Part shown: positions 51,604-61,890 of the stretch, one piece after another
Position numbering within the stretch: position 1 is the first letter of the stretch
Layout: every line of letters starts with the position of its first letter
Source: Alisma plantago-aquatica
Taxonomy: Eukaryota; Streptophyta; Magnoliopsida; Alismatales; Alismataceae
DNA: 64,000 nt
NCBI GenBank assembly: GCA_963693085.1
Contig: OY856411.1
Location: 115,064,767-115,128,766, forward strand
Direction of reading: 5' to 3'
The notes under the pieces: generated by a model
The model's database searches: none
What the model was told of the DNA's origin: nothing
The model's input: the letters and a program-made list of their open reading frames with translations, nothing else
Position numbers and translations under genes: made by a program

Positions 51604-52590
51604 TGACACAACAAAAATACATGTGCTAAAAGTAAGTGTATGTGTCCATGTAATAAAAGGATACAAGATCCCCATATATCAGACTCATGAAAGTGGGACA
51701 ACTGAAGTTAACTAATATAGATTATCTAAGACAAGATGAGAAAGTTGACTTATTGATTAAAAACTAATGACTAAATACTGCTACAGACTGAAATAGTTCG
51801 ACTAAGCCAAGATGAAAGAGTTGATTGGTGGATAAGAAAAGGAGTACAAAAAGTCAATGTGTAGAAAATAAATATGGTGAAAATTCAGATACATGGATTC
51901 TTAAGAACTTCAATTTCATTAAGATATTCATCTATGCATGTATTACATTGTATCAATGCAACTTGTTTTTGCTTCTTTAGACTTAGTACATGTAGCTTTT
52001 ACTACCATCTTTTACAATGTAGTACACTGCTTAGCCTTGTAATCAATCCACATTCTAGCGTCAATATAAAAGACTAAATGATAAGAATTATCTTTAGATG
52101 TCAAATTCGTAGTGGTAAGCCTGATTTTGTTTCACTTTAGTGATTGTGATGATTATGTTTCCTCGAACAGTCTACCCCACTATCACAATGATCAATAATC
52201 CATGATATCATGGAAAATAATTAATGGGTTCTAGGATTGTTATTTTTACTTTATGAATCCATTATAACTTATAGTGATCAACCAAAATTATAATTGTTTA
52301 GATTTTCTATTATCAAAATCCAAAGCAAATCTTTTATTGAATCAAGACATAAACATGCAAAGAGTTAACACTATGAAAATCATGAGTCCTAGATAATGGA
52401 TATTTAGCCCCTCATGGTGAACAATGAATCGGAAAAGGAAGGAGGAATAATAAAGTTAAATAAAACTCTTAAAAGGTGACTTTCTATTATTCATCCCTCC
52501 ATTTAGGACTTTGATTTCTCTAAGGAAAACCATTGCGATCAGTCTTCATATGAGATGCCTTCAAAAGATATATCTTGCCTATGGGTGATA
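51604..52590 (-). mobile_element. Partial Athila-like 5' LTR
   Basis: Starts TGACAC in plus reading, then 'aagtgtatgtgtccatgtaataaaaggat', like the LTR ends at 6,235, 30,057 and 44,468. 'gggttctaggattg', 'gtgatcaacc' and 'tcctagataatggatatttagcccc' match the pol-less element LTR (30,285, 30,605, 30,710). It is cut at 52,591 by the copia LTR. Confidence 0.6.
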
Positions 52591-54449
52591 TTTTGGTATG
52601 TATTACCATAGAGCCAATCATATGATGATTGTAATGGCATATTTTATAAATTATTTGATTAATAATAAAAGGAAAGCTTCCAATTTATTCTATTTATGTA
52701 GTTATGAGATAATGAAGTAACATAATTAATTTCTAGAGAGAGATATTATTCAACACACGTGTCTTCAAGTATGTGACTTGAACAATGAGATCATATGGAT
52801 GTTAAGAGTATAAACATTCTCATTATGTCCTTGGTTGGATGTTTTTGTGGAAGGCAGATAGACAACAATAACACATAAGACTAGAGTGTGTGTTGGTTGA
52901 TGATAGAATCTCATTAGTCATGATATGTGATATCAAACAAAGCACACAAATACATGTTAGAGAATAGTTTATCGGGAAGACCCACCATAATAGTGATACA
53001 TGGAGACCATGCTTTAGTAGTCAAAATATCTCTTATAGTGTTGGTGGTGATTGTGGTTCTTAGACCTGAAGGAACTATACTCACAACATGTCATTCAGTA
53101 TGCTTTGACATCATCAAACGTAATCCTAAATAAGGGTTGTCAAAACGGTGATAATCAGGTGATTGTGATACATGAGGACTGATTGTGAGTGATGTAGATG
53201 GGATTTTTCCCTCCTATGGAAGTATGATATCCTAGGCCTCTTGATTAGCGAGACTGAGAAATGTATGTCCATGCACGTTGAGTTAATATGTGATATTGGC
53301 CTTACATATATCTCAGACAATCTACTCTGGTTCAAGTAATAAGATTGAATGTTGAAGAGGATGACTACTACCTACCTCGAGTTCAATCTGGATATTAGTG
53401 ACAAAGGAACTATACAAATGCTATAACACCATACATAGATTGTAGGTTGAAGTTGTTCTACAAATTCCCATTTACTTGAGTAGAAATGATGCGTGACTAG
53501 GAACCATAGTTTACTTGTGATGTCTTAAGTGGTTATGGACAGTTACTGCCACCGTAATATGGGACCTATAGGGTCACAAACATAGGAACTCACCTACAAT
53601 AGGATTTAATCCATGAATGATGTTTAAGTTGATTACTAAAGATGTATAGGTTTTCAATTAAACAGCCAATTAACTGACTAGACTTAGAACCATCAAGTTT
53701 AAGTGTTGAACCAACTTATTAGAGTGTTAAGTTGATTGGAAATTGAATTGGTAGATTAATACATGAGTCAAGGTACCAACCGATTGGCTCACTAGGTGAA
53801 CCAATCAAATTAGGTTGGTGAGACGAATAGTTCACTTGGTGAACCGATCGGCTCAGTCATACCAACTAAACATTCTGGTGATTTTCCTAATTCTTGAGAG
53901 TAGTTGATCGTTTCACTTATTCAATTTTATTGGTACAAGGAATTAATGTTGGACATTAATTCAAAATGAATTTTGAATTCAATTGTGATTGGGAAACATG
54001 TGAAATGAATGGTTCACTAAATGAACCAATCGGCTAACTGTCCCATCCGACCAGTTCACCTTTGAACTGATCAGCTAAGTTGTTCTAGGAATCAAAATTC
54101 ATGGAAATTTGGGACCCTTCTACTCCCACAAAAACTAGGAACCCAGACCCTAACCCCTCTGATAAATAGAGGGGTACTTGGGGCTTCCCAACATATATAA
54201 TTGATAATCAATTGCTATGATGATTGTTGTCCTCTCTGGCTGTGGTAACTGAGAGAGCCCAAGCAAGTCCTACACGACTGGGGAGGAAGAATGAGGGAGA
54301 AAATAACTGAGTGCAATTGTAGCAGAGCAGGTTCGTGACTAGTACACCAACAGAATGAAAAAACTCCTTCATGTTTGTTCTAGTGGAATGATAGGAGTTC
54401 TAAGTGGTCCGTGTGGACTTTACTGTAAGGAGGTGGGATCACCCCATTA
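52591..54449 (+). mobile_element. 5' LTR of copia element, first part
   Basis: Aligns with 40,377 to about 42,240; the start is TTTTGG where the intact copy has TGTTGG. GATCGG-type motifs lie at 53,780-54,075. It is interrupted at about 54,450. ORFs 52,927-53,133 and 53,126-53,335 match other shadows in the LTR copies. Confidence 0.78.
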
Positions 54450-57400
54450 TGAAAAAAATTGAAGAATTAACATCCATTCCAAACACACTCAAAGGTATGT
54501 TGGAATAGGTATAAATTTTCCAAATTTATTATAATAGTATGCAAAAGACCAAAATGTAGCAGTGGAATAAAAATAATTGACTATATTCAACTTGCATAAA
54601 AGAATACACAAGTTCATCAAAATCTCCCATTAGGGTTTACAACAAGATACAACAAAAAGGATCTAGATAGAGGGAAGTCTAAACTAGTTCAAATCTTGTC
54701 TCCTAAGCAACATCTCCAAGTTCCAGGTCTGTACCCAAAGCTATGTTCTCCTAGTTCAACTAAACAACTTGTCCTAACCTAGGTGGTTGGGAGAGCACCC
54801 GGCAGAAGGGAAAGGAAAACAAAGTATGTGTCAACATTATGAACAAGTACTAGAGATAAGTAAATAACATGAAACATAAAGATATCGAATCATCATAAGA
54901 TGAGAAGGCCAAGAGAATGAGGCATAATCAAATAGATGCTTGGCATAACAAAAATATAACAAAAGAATTGCATGCATGATTATTATGACTACCTTAACTA
55001 AGGTTGAGGCACCTATCGGACCTCAACCTATAGGTGAGGGGAGAATTAATACATTCCCAGTCTCTTACACATATTTTTATGGGGGAGCATAAGACATTCC
55101 CCAAGGTGAATTAATACATGCCCTATCTATGGGTGGTTGTACATAAGTACCACTACTATAGCTAAATAGTCCATAAAATCAACATTCTAGAAAATAAATC
55201 ATGACAAGTAAAAGCATCATATCAATTAGAACATGGAAATGGGGTACAAGACCCAAACAAAAGAGAAACAATATTGATTTATAGGTGTATATAACAAAGG
55301 ATTCAAGAATAGAAGATTTAGGGTTCATTTAAGCCTCATTAGGGAAATATAGGGTTTGGTTGCAATTATCCCAACATAGGGTGTAAGGAATGCACATACA
55401 TAAAGAGGGATTGCACATACATAAATAGAGATTACACATACCTCTCTTACTGATATCAAATACTAAGTTTCACCACTTTAATTGAGTTCAAGTTCCACTT
55501 TGCCTATTTCAATGTATTAACTTGTATTAGAGTACAAAATGCACATTAATGTATAGAAACCCTAATTTCAGAACTTTTTAGAAAAATTTGGATTTAGCTT
55601 TTGAAAATATCACCAATGAACTCATTAGGTTCTCCTGATCAAGAAAACGTATTTTTATGTTAAGTTTGGAGTTAGGAGGATTAAGATAAACTTTTTATGG
55701 TTTTTATGTATTAAATTCATTTTATAAAAATTTTCCTTCATTAAACCACAAAATCAGACCTTGAAAATATTTTTATTAGATAGAGATTAATTTTATAATT
55801 CCAAGACATATTTATTTGTCAAATTTTATATGAAATTTTCAATACTGACCAGTAGGAAATTACCACATCATCAAACCGATCGAGATAATTGAAGAGAGAG
55901 GGAGAGGGAGAAAACACAATTTGACCCAAGATCAGGTTTGTAGTTGCATATATAACTAAACTAGAGCTTTAAGAGAAGGTAAAATACCAAGAAACCAAAA
56001 CCCTAGAAGAACATGGTAAATAGAGATGGAGATCATCAATTTTAAACATAGATGCATGAGCTTTAAGCATGTAGTAAGCAATATATGATAAGGGGGTTAT
56101 AAAACTTGCCTCTAGGAAGGTAAGAAGGTCCAAATCGAAAGGATCTTGAGATTAGAAGGTCTGTTTGATCCAAGCTAAGCTCCTTTCTTGAGCAAAGATC
56201 ACCTTCTCCACTTTAGAGGTGAAAACCCTAGCAAAAGAGCATGGACATAGGGTGTTTAAGGGCTCTAGATGGGGTTTCACCATGGAAGACCATGGTTCCG
56301 ACCTGGAAGAAGGTGGAAGGAAGAATAACAACATTAAAATAGGGAAGGAAAGGAGGATACCTACCAGTTTTGGTCAAAATTACCAATGAGGAGAAAAAGA
56401 AATCCTAAATAGAGAAATTTGGAACCCTAGGAGCCTTCTTCACCAAGGTACGCACCTCCTTTTATCTTGGGACAGAACCTTCATGGAAAATAGAGTAGGA
56501 ATGATGCTCCAAGCTAGAGGAAATAAAGTAGAGCAAGATTTTTCAAATTCGGAGTTAGGAAGGAGTAGATATGGCTATATAAAGAAAGAGGTCTAGTATG
56601 AGGTGTCTATGAGACTTTCAATATGTCATGTATAAGGGTGTCCGTGGACATGCAAGCCTTTATGGATAAGGAAGAAGTCAAGAACGTGGTGTCAAGTTAT
56701 TTTACATGTATCCAATGCTACGGGTGCCTATGGACATGCAAACCTTTATGGATAAGGAAGAAGTCAAGCACGAGGTATCCATGGAGCTTTCCATGTGTCC
56801 TTAGCCTAGGGATTTCATGGCCATGCAAGAGGACATCTCATAGAGGCATCCTGAATATCAAATTTAGGTTTATGGACACTTATAGGACATCCCAACCGAC
56901 ATAAAAGAAACAACCCCATTGGTTGATAGCTTCTAAAGATAAGCTCATTTATAAAGAGAGTAATCCCTAAAATGCCCTTGGAAAGAAACACCTTCAAACC
57001 AAGGTGAAACTAGGTGCCCTATGGTTCAAAAACTCGAGAATGGTAAGGGAACATATAATTACTATAATGCATATGACAATTCACAAAGAAAACCTCTCAA
57101 TTGGGTAACTTGCAGACAAGTCCAGAATGTACCTAAAATTGCATAACTTGTACAAACAACATCCAAATTGGACCAAACTTCATCAAAAAGTTATCATTGA
57201 TGTGTTGAATATGAATTTTCCATTATTTCCATATTTTGAAGTTATATAATCACATTATTCATTACCTATGCCTTTTACTCATTTTCTCTCCCCTAAACTT
57301 ATCCTAATATTTCAAGGTGGTCCAAATCTGATGAAATTTGACATGTAGGCTAATTTTGATATGTAGATTTTGAATTTGAATGTTTTTTCCACTTTTTAGA

Positions 57401-57694
57401 CTTATTTTTATGAGATATGTCATATGGCCCATTAACGACCCATTATCTAAATTTTTCATCCAATTAAGTTTCTTATCATCATATTACAACCAAATTGAGT
57501 TATGTGGCATATTTTATGTATCCATTATAAACCTAAGATTAATGCTAGAATGTTAGGTTACATTAAGGTTATCTATACATGCATTAGCTCATTGAGGTTA
57601 TACTAAACATCTACTTAGGTCTAACCTTCAACCTTGTTTGGCTAAGTCCAAAATGTCAACTTCTAGTGTAGGATCTGAGATCTAGTATGTTACA
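54450..57694 (-). mobile_element. LTR-like insertion related to LTR A/B
   Basis: On the minus strand it starts TGTAACATACTAGATC and ends near TTTTTTCA. The part at 56,900-57,210, read on the minus strand, matches 13,860-14,130 of LTR A: 'gtttggtccaatttgga', 'gttacccaattgagagg', 'gaaccatagggcacctag' and 'agctatcaaccaatgg'. It has no coding domain, so it is probably a solo LTR. I could not establish a clean target duplication. Confidence 0.6.
56590..56848. repeat. Three tandem copies of an 86 bp unit
   Basis: Units start near 56,590, 56,676 and 56,762. The first two share 'ggacatgcaa.cctttatggataaggaa'; the third is diverged. The ORF 56,623-56,904 comes from this repeat. Confidence 0.8.
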
Positions 57695-58025
57695 CTTACA
57701 TAGAGGTAGGTGGCATTTGCCCGTTATGAGGAGAACAATGTCATCCAACAGTCTGTGGTAGAGACCAAGGAGTTTCTACAAACATCGTTTCAGTTTACTG
57801 TCTATGGTGGAGACCAACAGCTGCAGCATACGAGCCATTGCAACTAGAGATAGTTGCACATCTATAATGACGAGGAGATGTCGATGGACTTTCTCCAGAA
57901 CCAGTTATATCCTTGAAACCATCCTTTCCATTATATATTTGTTGACCAGATCTTTTGGTTTAATGGGGAATATGGTAGTAAATTTTTTGTTTATGTTGCC
58001 TATTTTGTCACTATTTTTCCCTATA
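57695..58025 (+). mobile_element. 5' LTR of copia element, last part
   Basis: 'tagaggtaggtggcatttgcccg' aligns with 'tagaggcgagagacttctacc' at 42,220, then the match follows to the end ('gttgcctattttgtca' against 'cactgcctgttctgtcc'). The LTR end is immediately followed by a primer site. Confidence 0.7.
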
Positions 58026-58026
58026 G

Positions 58027-58038
58027 TGGTATCAGATC
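58027..58038 (+). other. Primer binding site, initiator tRNA-Met
   Basis: TGGTATCAGATC, 11 of 12 bases, one base after the LTR end. It is typical of Ty1/copia. Confidence 0.85.
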
Positions 58039-59344
58039 CATCATCGATCTACTATATTTTAAGATAATCAATATGATCAAATGTTTGGTTTAATAATTTA
58101 TTTATAGCATGTGATGTGAATAAATTTGTCCAGTGAAATACCACGCCTAATCCTAAACTAATATATACATGATATATATATACAATTTACATGTGTCACC
58201 CTAAAAGTGAGTTTTGATGGTGGATGTGTAGTTTGGTTATGGCTAATAAACCCTATTATCTATGCATGGTTGTGTGTGGACAGTTTATCCTATTTTTTCT
58301 TAGTTTTCATACTGAGCCTCTACCTTATCTTCCAATTGTAAAACTATTATTCTCTCCTCGCTTTGCTTCCCTTGAATGTAACTCGAGGTTTCCCTATAGT
58401 CATGTAATAGTAGGGTAGTCTACTTTCTTTTTACAACTATGAAGAAGACGATCCCAGAAGATGGAATACCGGTCGATTGGAGGCCAAACCAATCAACTAG
58501 AGGATCTAAAAGATGGTGGATCAGAGTCCAAAAGACCGGTGAGACGACCAACCAACCAGCCAGGAGGCGAGCCGATCAATTCAAGGGTTGAACTGATCAA
58601 CCCATATTGGCAAGCATAGTTCTTCATCAAAGATAGGTTTCTACATGTGATTTGGACCCTAGGTTGTGGTAATTTCTTATGTCTCCAAGGAATCACATTA
58701 GGATGGCCATAACTATCACCTTTTATTTATTTCATATTTTTGTTGTGGGATATAGCATGTCTATGATAAATACAATATATGTAGTTATTGGATAAAGTAT
58801 ATGTATTATAAATACAAACTCCATCAATTAAATATTAATTCTTGGATGCTTTCCAAAAGAAGCACACATGAAAATCTTGATTTACTAAGTATAGATTAGG
58901 CCCAAGCGTGGTATGATGTCCATCTCGTGGAAGTGTGGTGGTAGATATGTAAGTTTTGCCCAAGTAGGGTGCATATGTATTATGTTGTCTTTTGGTTCAG
59001 GATTAAGTATGTGGTCTTAATGGGATTAAACACCAGAAGTATGTAGATTATAAAGGCAAGGAGTATCTCATATCATGTATCCAAGAGTTGCATATAATGC
59101 AATTGACAAAAGTTTCCTCCCTTAATAATTGACTATGGACACTGGTGTTGGCAGGATAATTGTTGAATTGTTATGGATCTTGGATCACTAGAAGGTTGTA
59201 TGGTGCAATCTTCCAAATTGATATTGAGGGCTATCAATTTGAATAAAATAGTGGGTGATAATTAATAAAGACCTAATTAACTATCATCAAAATTAAAAAA
59301 AAAATGACTTTTGACAAAATGCAAATTTTCTCTTGTATAATCAA
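58039..59344 (+). other. Copia leader region, non-coding
   Basis: No coding block. At 58,460-58,600 it repeats the LTR's motif type (CCGGTCGATTGG, GAGCCGATCAATTCAAGG, GTTGAACTGATCAACCC), followed by other AT-rich sequence. ORFs 57,804-58,067 and 58,224-58,418 are not supported. Confidence 0.5.
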
Positions 59345-60185
59345 ATGACGAACAAATTAGTATTGTGGTCAGTCATTAGGAAGGAAAAGCTTGATGGGAC
59401 AAATTTTTACAACTAGTTTTGGACTTTGAGAAGGGTTTTCAATGAAGAGATCAAGATATATGTCCTTGATAAACCAGTGCCAGAAATACCTACTATTGAT
59501 GCAGCTAGGGGTCAAGTGGATGCTTACTGGAAGCATGTGAATGATGCCTTGGACATAAAGTACCTTATGCTTAGCTGCATGAACTATGAGTTGCACGAGA
59601 AATTCTTGGAGATAGAGATTCTTGAGATGGTAACACATTTTAAGAAGGTTGAATTTAAATCTCACAAAGCTAGAAAGGAATAATGTCATAAAGGCGCTCT
59701 TATTGTATAAACTAATAGAAGGAAACTCAATAGAAGATCATGTTATCGATATGATGGGACATGTGTATTGTCTTGAAGAACTAAGATTCTCCTTGAGACA
59801 ATATTTGGCCACAGATAAGATTCTAAAATAATTACCAGAATCATATAGTCATGTTTTGCATGTTATCATGCGAATAATATGGCCAGATCGATGTCAGATT
59901 TGCTTGGTTTATAGATACATGCCTAAGAAAGAATCAAGAAGGAAAAATATGTGATGGTGATCAACAGAGTTGAGTCCAAGGATGAAAGTAAAGCCATGAA
60001 GAGTTTTGTTGCTGAGACCAAATCAAGGTCTTCAACACTCAAGATGACGAGAAACAAAAGTACATGAGGAACTTGTCCTTTGTGCTTGAAGGCGGTCAGG
60101 AAGAAGAAGATGGGGATTATGATCTCCACTTAAGGTATATACATTATTGTGATAAACCTGACTACTTCATCAACTTGGGTATTAG
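59345..60185 (+). pseudogene. Ty1/copia gag remnant
   Basis: ATG at 59,345 gives LVLWSVIRKEKLDGTNFYN, then a stop, then FWTLRRVFNEEIKIYVLDKP and DAYWKHVNDALDIKYLMLSC (to 59,683). This is the typical copia Gag N-terminal domain (LDGxNFxxW, ALxxIxxxL). A frame change follows near 59,650 (EGNSIEDHVIDMMGHVYCLE). The CCHC knuckle at 60,135-60,180 has decayed to IHYCDKPDYFINLG and is missing the first and last Cys and the His. It would have formed the RNA-packaging particle. Confidence 0.85.
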
Positions 60186-60345
60186 ATATTGAATGTGGAT
60201 CTCACATATGATCGAATATGCAGGATCTGAAAAGAAGTAGGCTTTTGGGAAAAGGTGAGGTTGAACTGTGAGTTGCAAATGGCACAAAAGTTTCCGCCAC
60301 TACAATTGGAACCTATAGTTTATCTATGCCTAGAGGTCTTTTATA
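60186..60345 (+). pseudogene. Ty1/copia protease remnant
   Basis: WVLDIECGSHI occupies the place of WILDSGCSSHI. The Asp remains but the following SG/TG is IE, and a stop follows. Then come GKGEVEL, VANGTKVSATTIGTYSLSMP, the usual downstream blocks. Confidence 0.78.
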
Positions 60346-61480
60346 GAGTTAGTGAACTACTATTATGTTCTTACCATTAATATAAATATCATTTCGGTAT
60401 CTTGTATGGACAAGGAGGTGTATGAAATTCATATTAAAAATGGTCAATGTCCTACTTCTAAAGATGGGATCATTTATGGTAGTGCCCCAATGTCTTATGG
60501 TCTTAATTTTCTACATCTAAATATAGATGTTTATAGCATAAATACCAAAATGCTAAAACTCAACAACTAAAAAAAATATACCTTTGACAATGTCGTCTAA
60601 GGGAACATAAATGAGAATTGCATATCTAGACTCAATTATGGGGACTCTTTCAATTTCAAATCAATTAGATGTGTGAATCTTGTTTGTTGAGAAAGATGTC
60701 TAAGACCCCTTTCACTGGAAAGACTGAGAGGGCTAGGAATCTATTAGGACTCATACATATAGATGTGTGTGGGCCTTTTAGAACAACCGCTAAAGGTGGG
60801 TATCAATACATAATTACCTTCATTGATGATTTCAGCAGGTATGGTAATGTTTACTTGACAAAACATAAGTGAGAAACTCTTCATAGGTTCAAGGAGTTTA
60901 TGAATGAAGTAAATAACCAACATAACAAAAGTATCAAGGAACTTCATTCTAATTGAGGTGGAGAATACTTAAGACAAGAATTCAAGGACCTTCTGTGAGC
61001 CCATGGGATTGTATCTCAATGGAGTCCACTGGAACACCTCAGCTTAATAGTGTATCAGAAAGAAGGTATGTCACATTTCTAGATACGGTATGATAAATGA
61101 TGAGCTTAGATTATCTTTCAAATACCTTCTAGGGCTATCCTCTAGAAACCATCATGTTTACACTAAACTAAGTATCATTTAAATTGGTAAGAATCCATAT
61201 GAGATATGGATTGCGAAGTGTCCCAAACTATCTTTTATGAAAATTTGGGAATATGAAGCTTATGTGAGAAAAATGTTTCCTGAAAATATTGGCCCTAAAT
61301 CCAATAAATGTTATTTTTATGGATATCCTATAGAAACAAGAGGATATTAATTTTATTCCCCATCTGACAACAAAGTGTTTGTATTTAGAGATGATGTGTA
61401 CCTAGAGGTGGATTTTATTTCTAACGGAATCAGTGGGAGGAAATTGGAACTAGAAGAGGTTCAAAACCAATAAGAAAACA
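60346..61480 (+). pseudogene. Ty1/copia integrase remnant
   Basis: The GAG-pre-integrase block is at 60,400-60,600. CESCLLRKMSKTPFTGKTER at 60,672 holds the CxxC half of the HHCC finger, followed by ARNLLGLIHIDVCGPFR, with the first catalytic Asp, and YIITFIDDFSRYGNVYL with the second. VSERR near 61,050 keeps the catalytic Glu. Downstream are PYEIWIAKCPKLSFMKIWEY and KCYFYGYPIETRGY. At least six stops or frameshifts are present. The domain is complete in extent but dead. Confidence 0.88.
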
Positions 61481-61890
61481 TTGAAATGATAGATGTACAA
61501 AAGGAACAAATAGAATCACAAAGTATTTTGGAATCTCAAATTCCTCAAGTAACATGGGTTCCTCATAGATCTAATAGGACATGCCTTGAACCTAAGAGAT
61601 TTGGATATCTTGTGACTCAAGAAGGTAGTGAGTTGGTCATAGATGATGAGACAACATCCTATCTAGAAGCTACTATGGGACCATAGTGTGAGAAATGGGT
61701 TGAGGCCATGAGATCCGAGATAGAATCTGTGTATACCAAAGGTATGGACCTTGATGGTTCCACTTGAAGGGGTAAAACCCAAAGGGTGAAAGTGGGTCTT
61801 CCAGAAGAAGACTGACATGGATGGTAAAGTACAAACCTATAAAGGAAAATTGATTGCAAAGGGCTTTAGACAAGTTCAATGTAATGACAA
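61481..61890 (+). pseudogene. Start of Ty1/copia reverse transcriptase, truncated
   Basis: The linker QIPQVTWVPHRSNR is followed by KWVEAMRSEIESVYTKG, then in other frames KKTDMDGKVQTYK and AKGFRQVQ, the opening blocks of copia RT. Homology ends near 61,890, so the catalytic YVDD part, RNase H and 3' LTR are absent from the window. Confidence 0.85.

Noticed and set aside
51268..51606. 112-residue plus-strand ORF and its 124-residue antisense partner
   Set aside because: Neither resembles a known family, and the right end coincides with the decayed leader and primer site of an Athila-like element.
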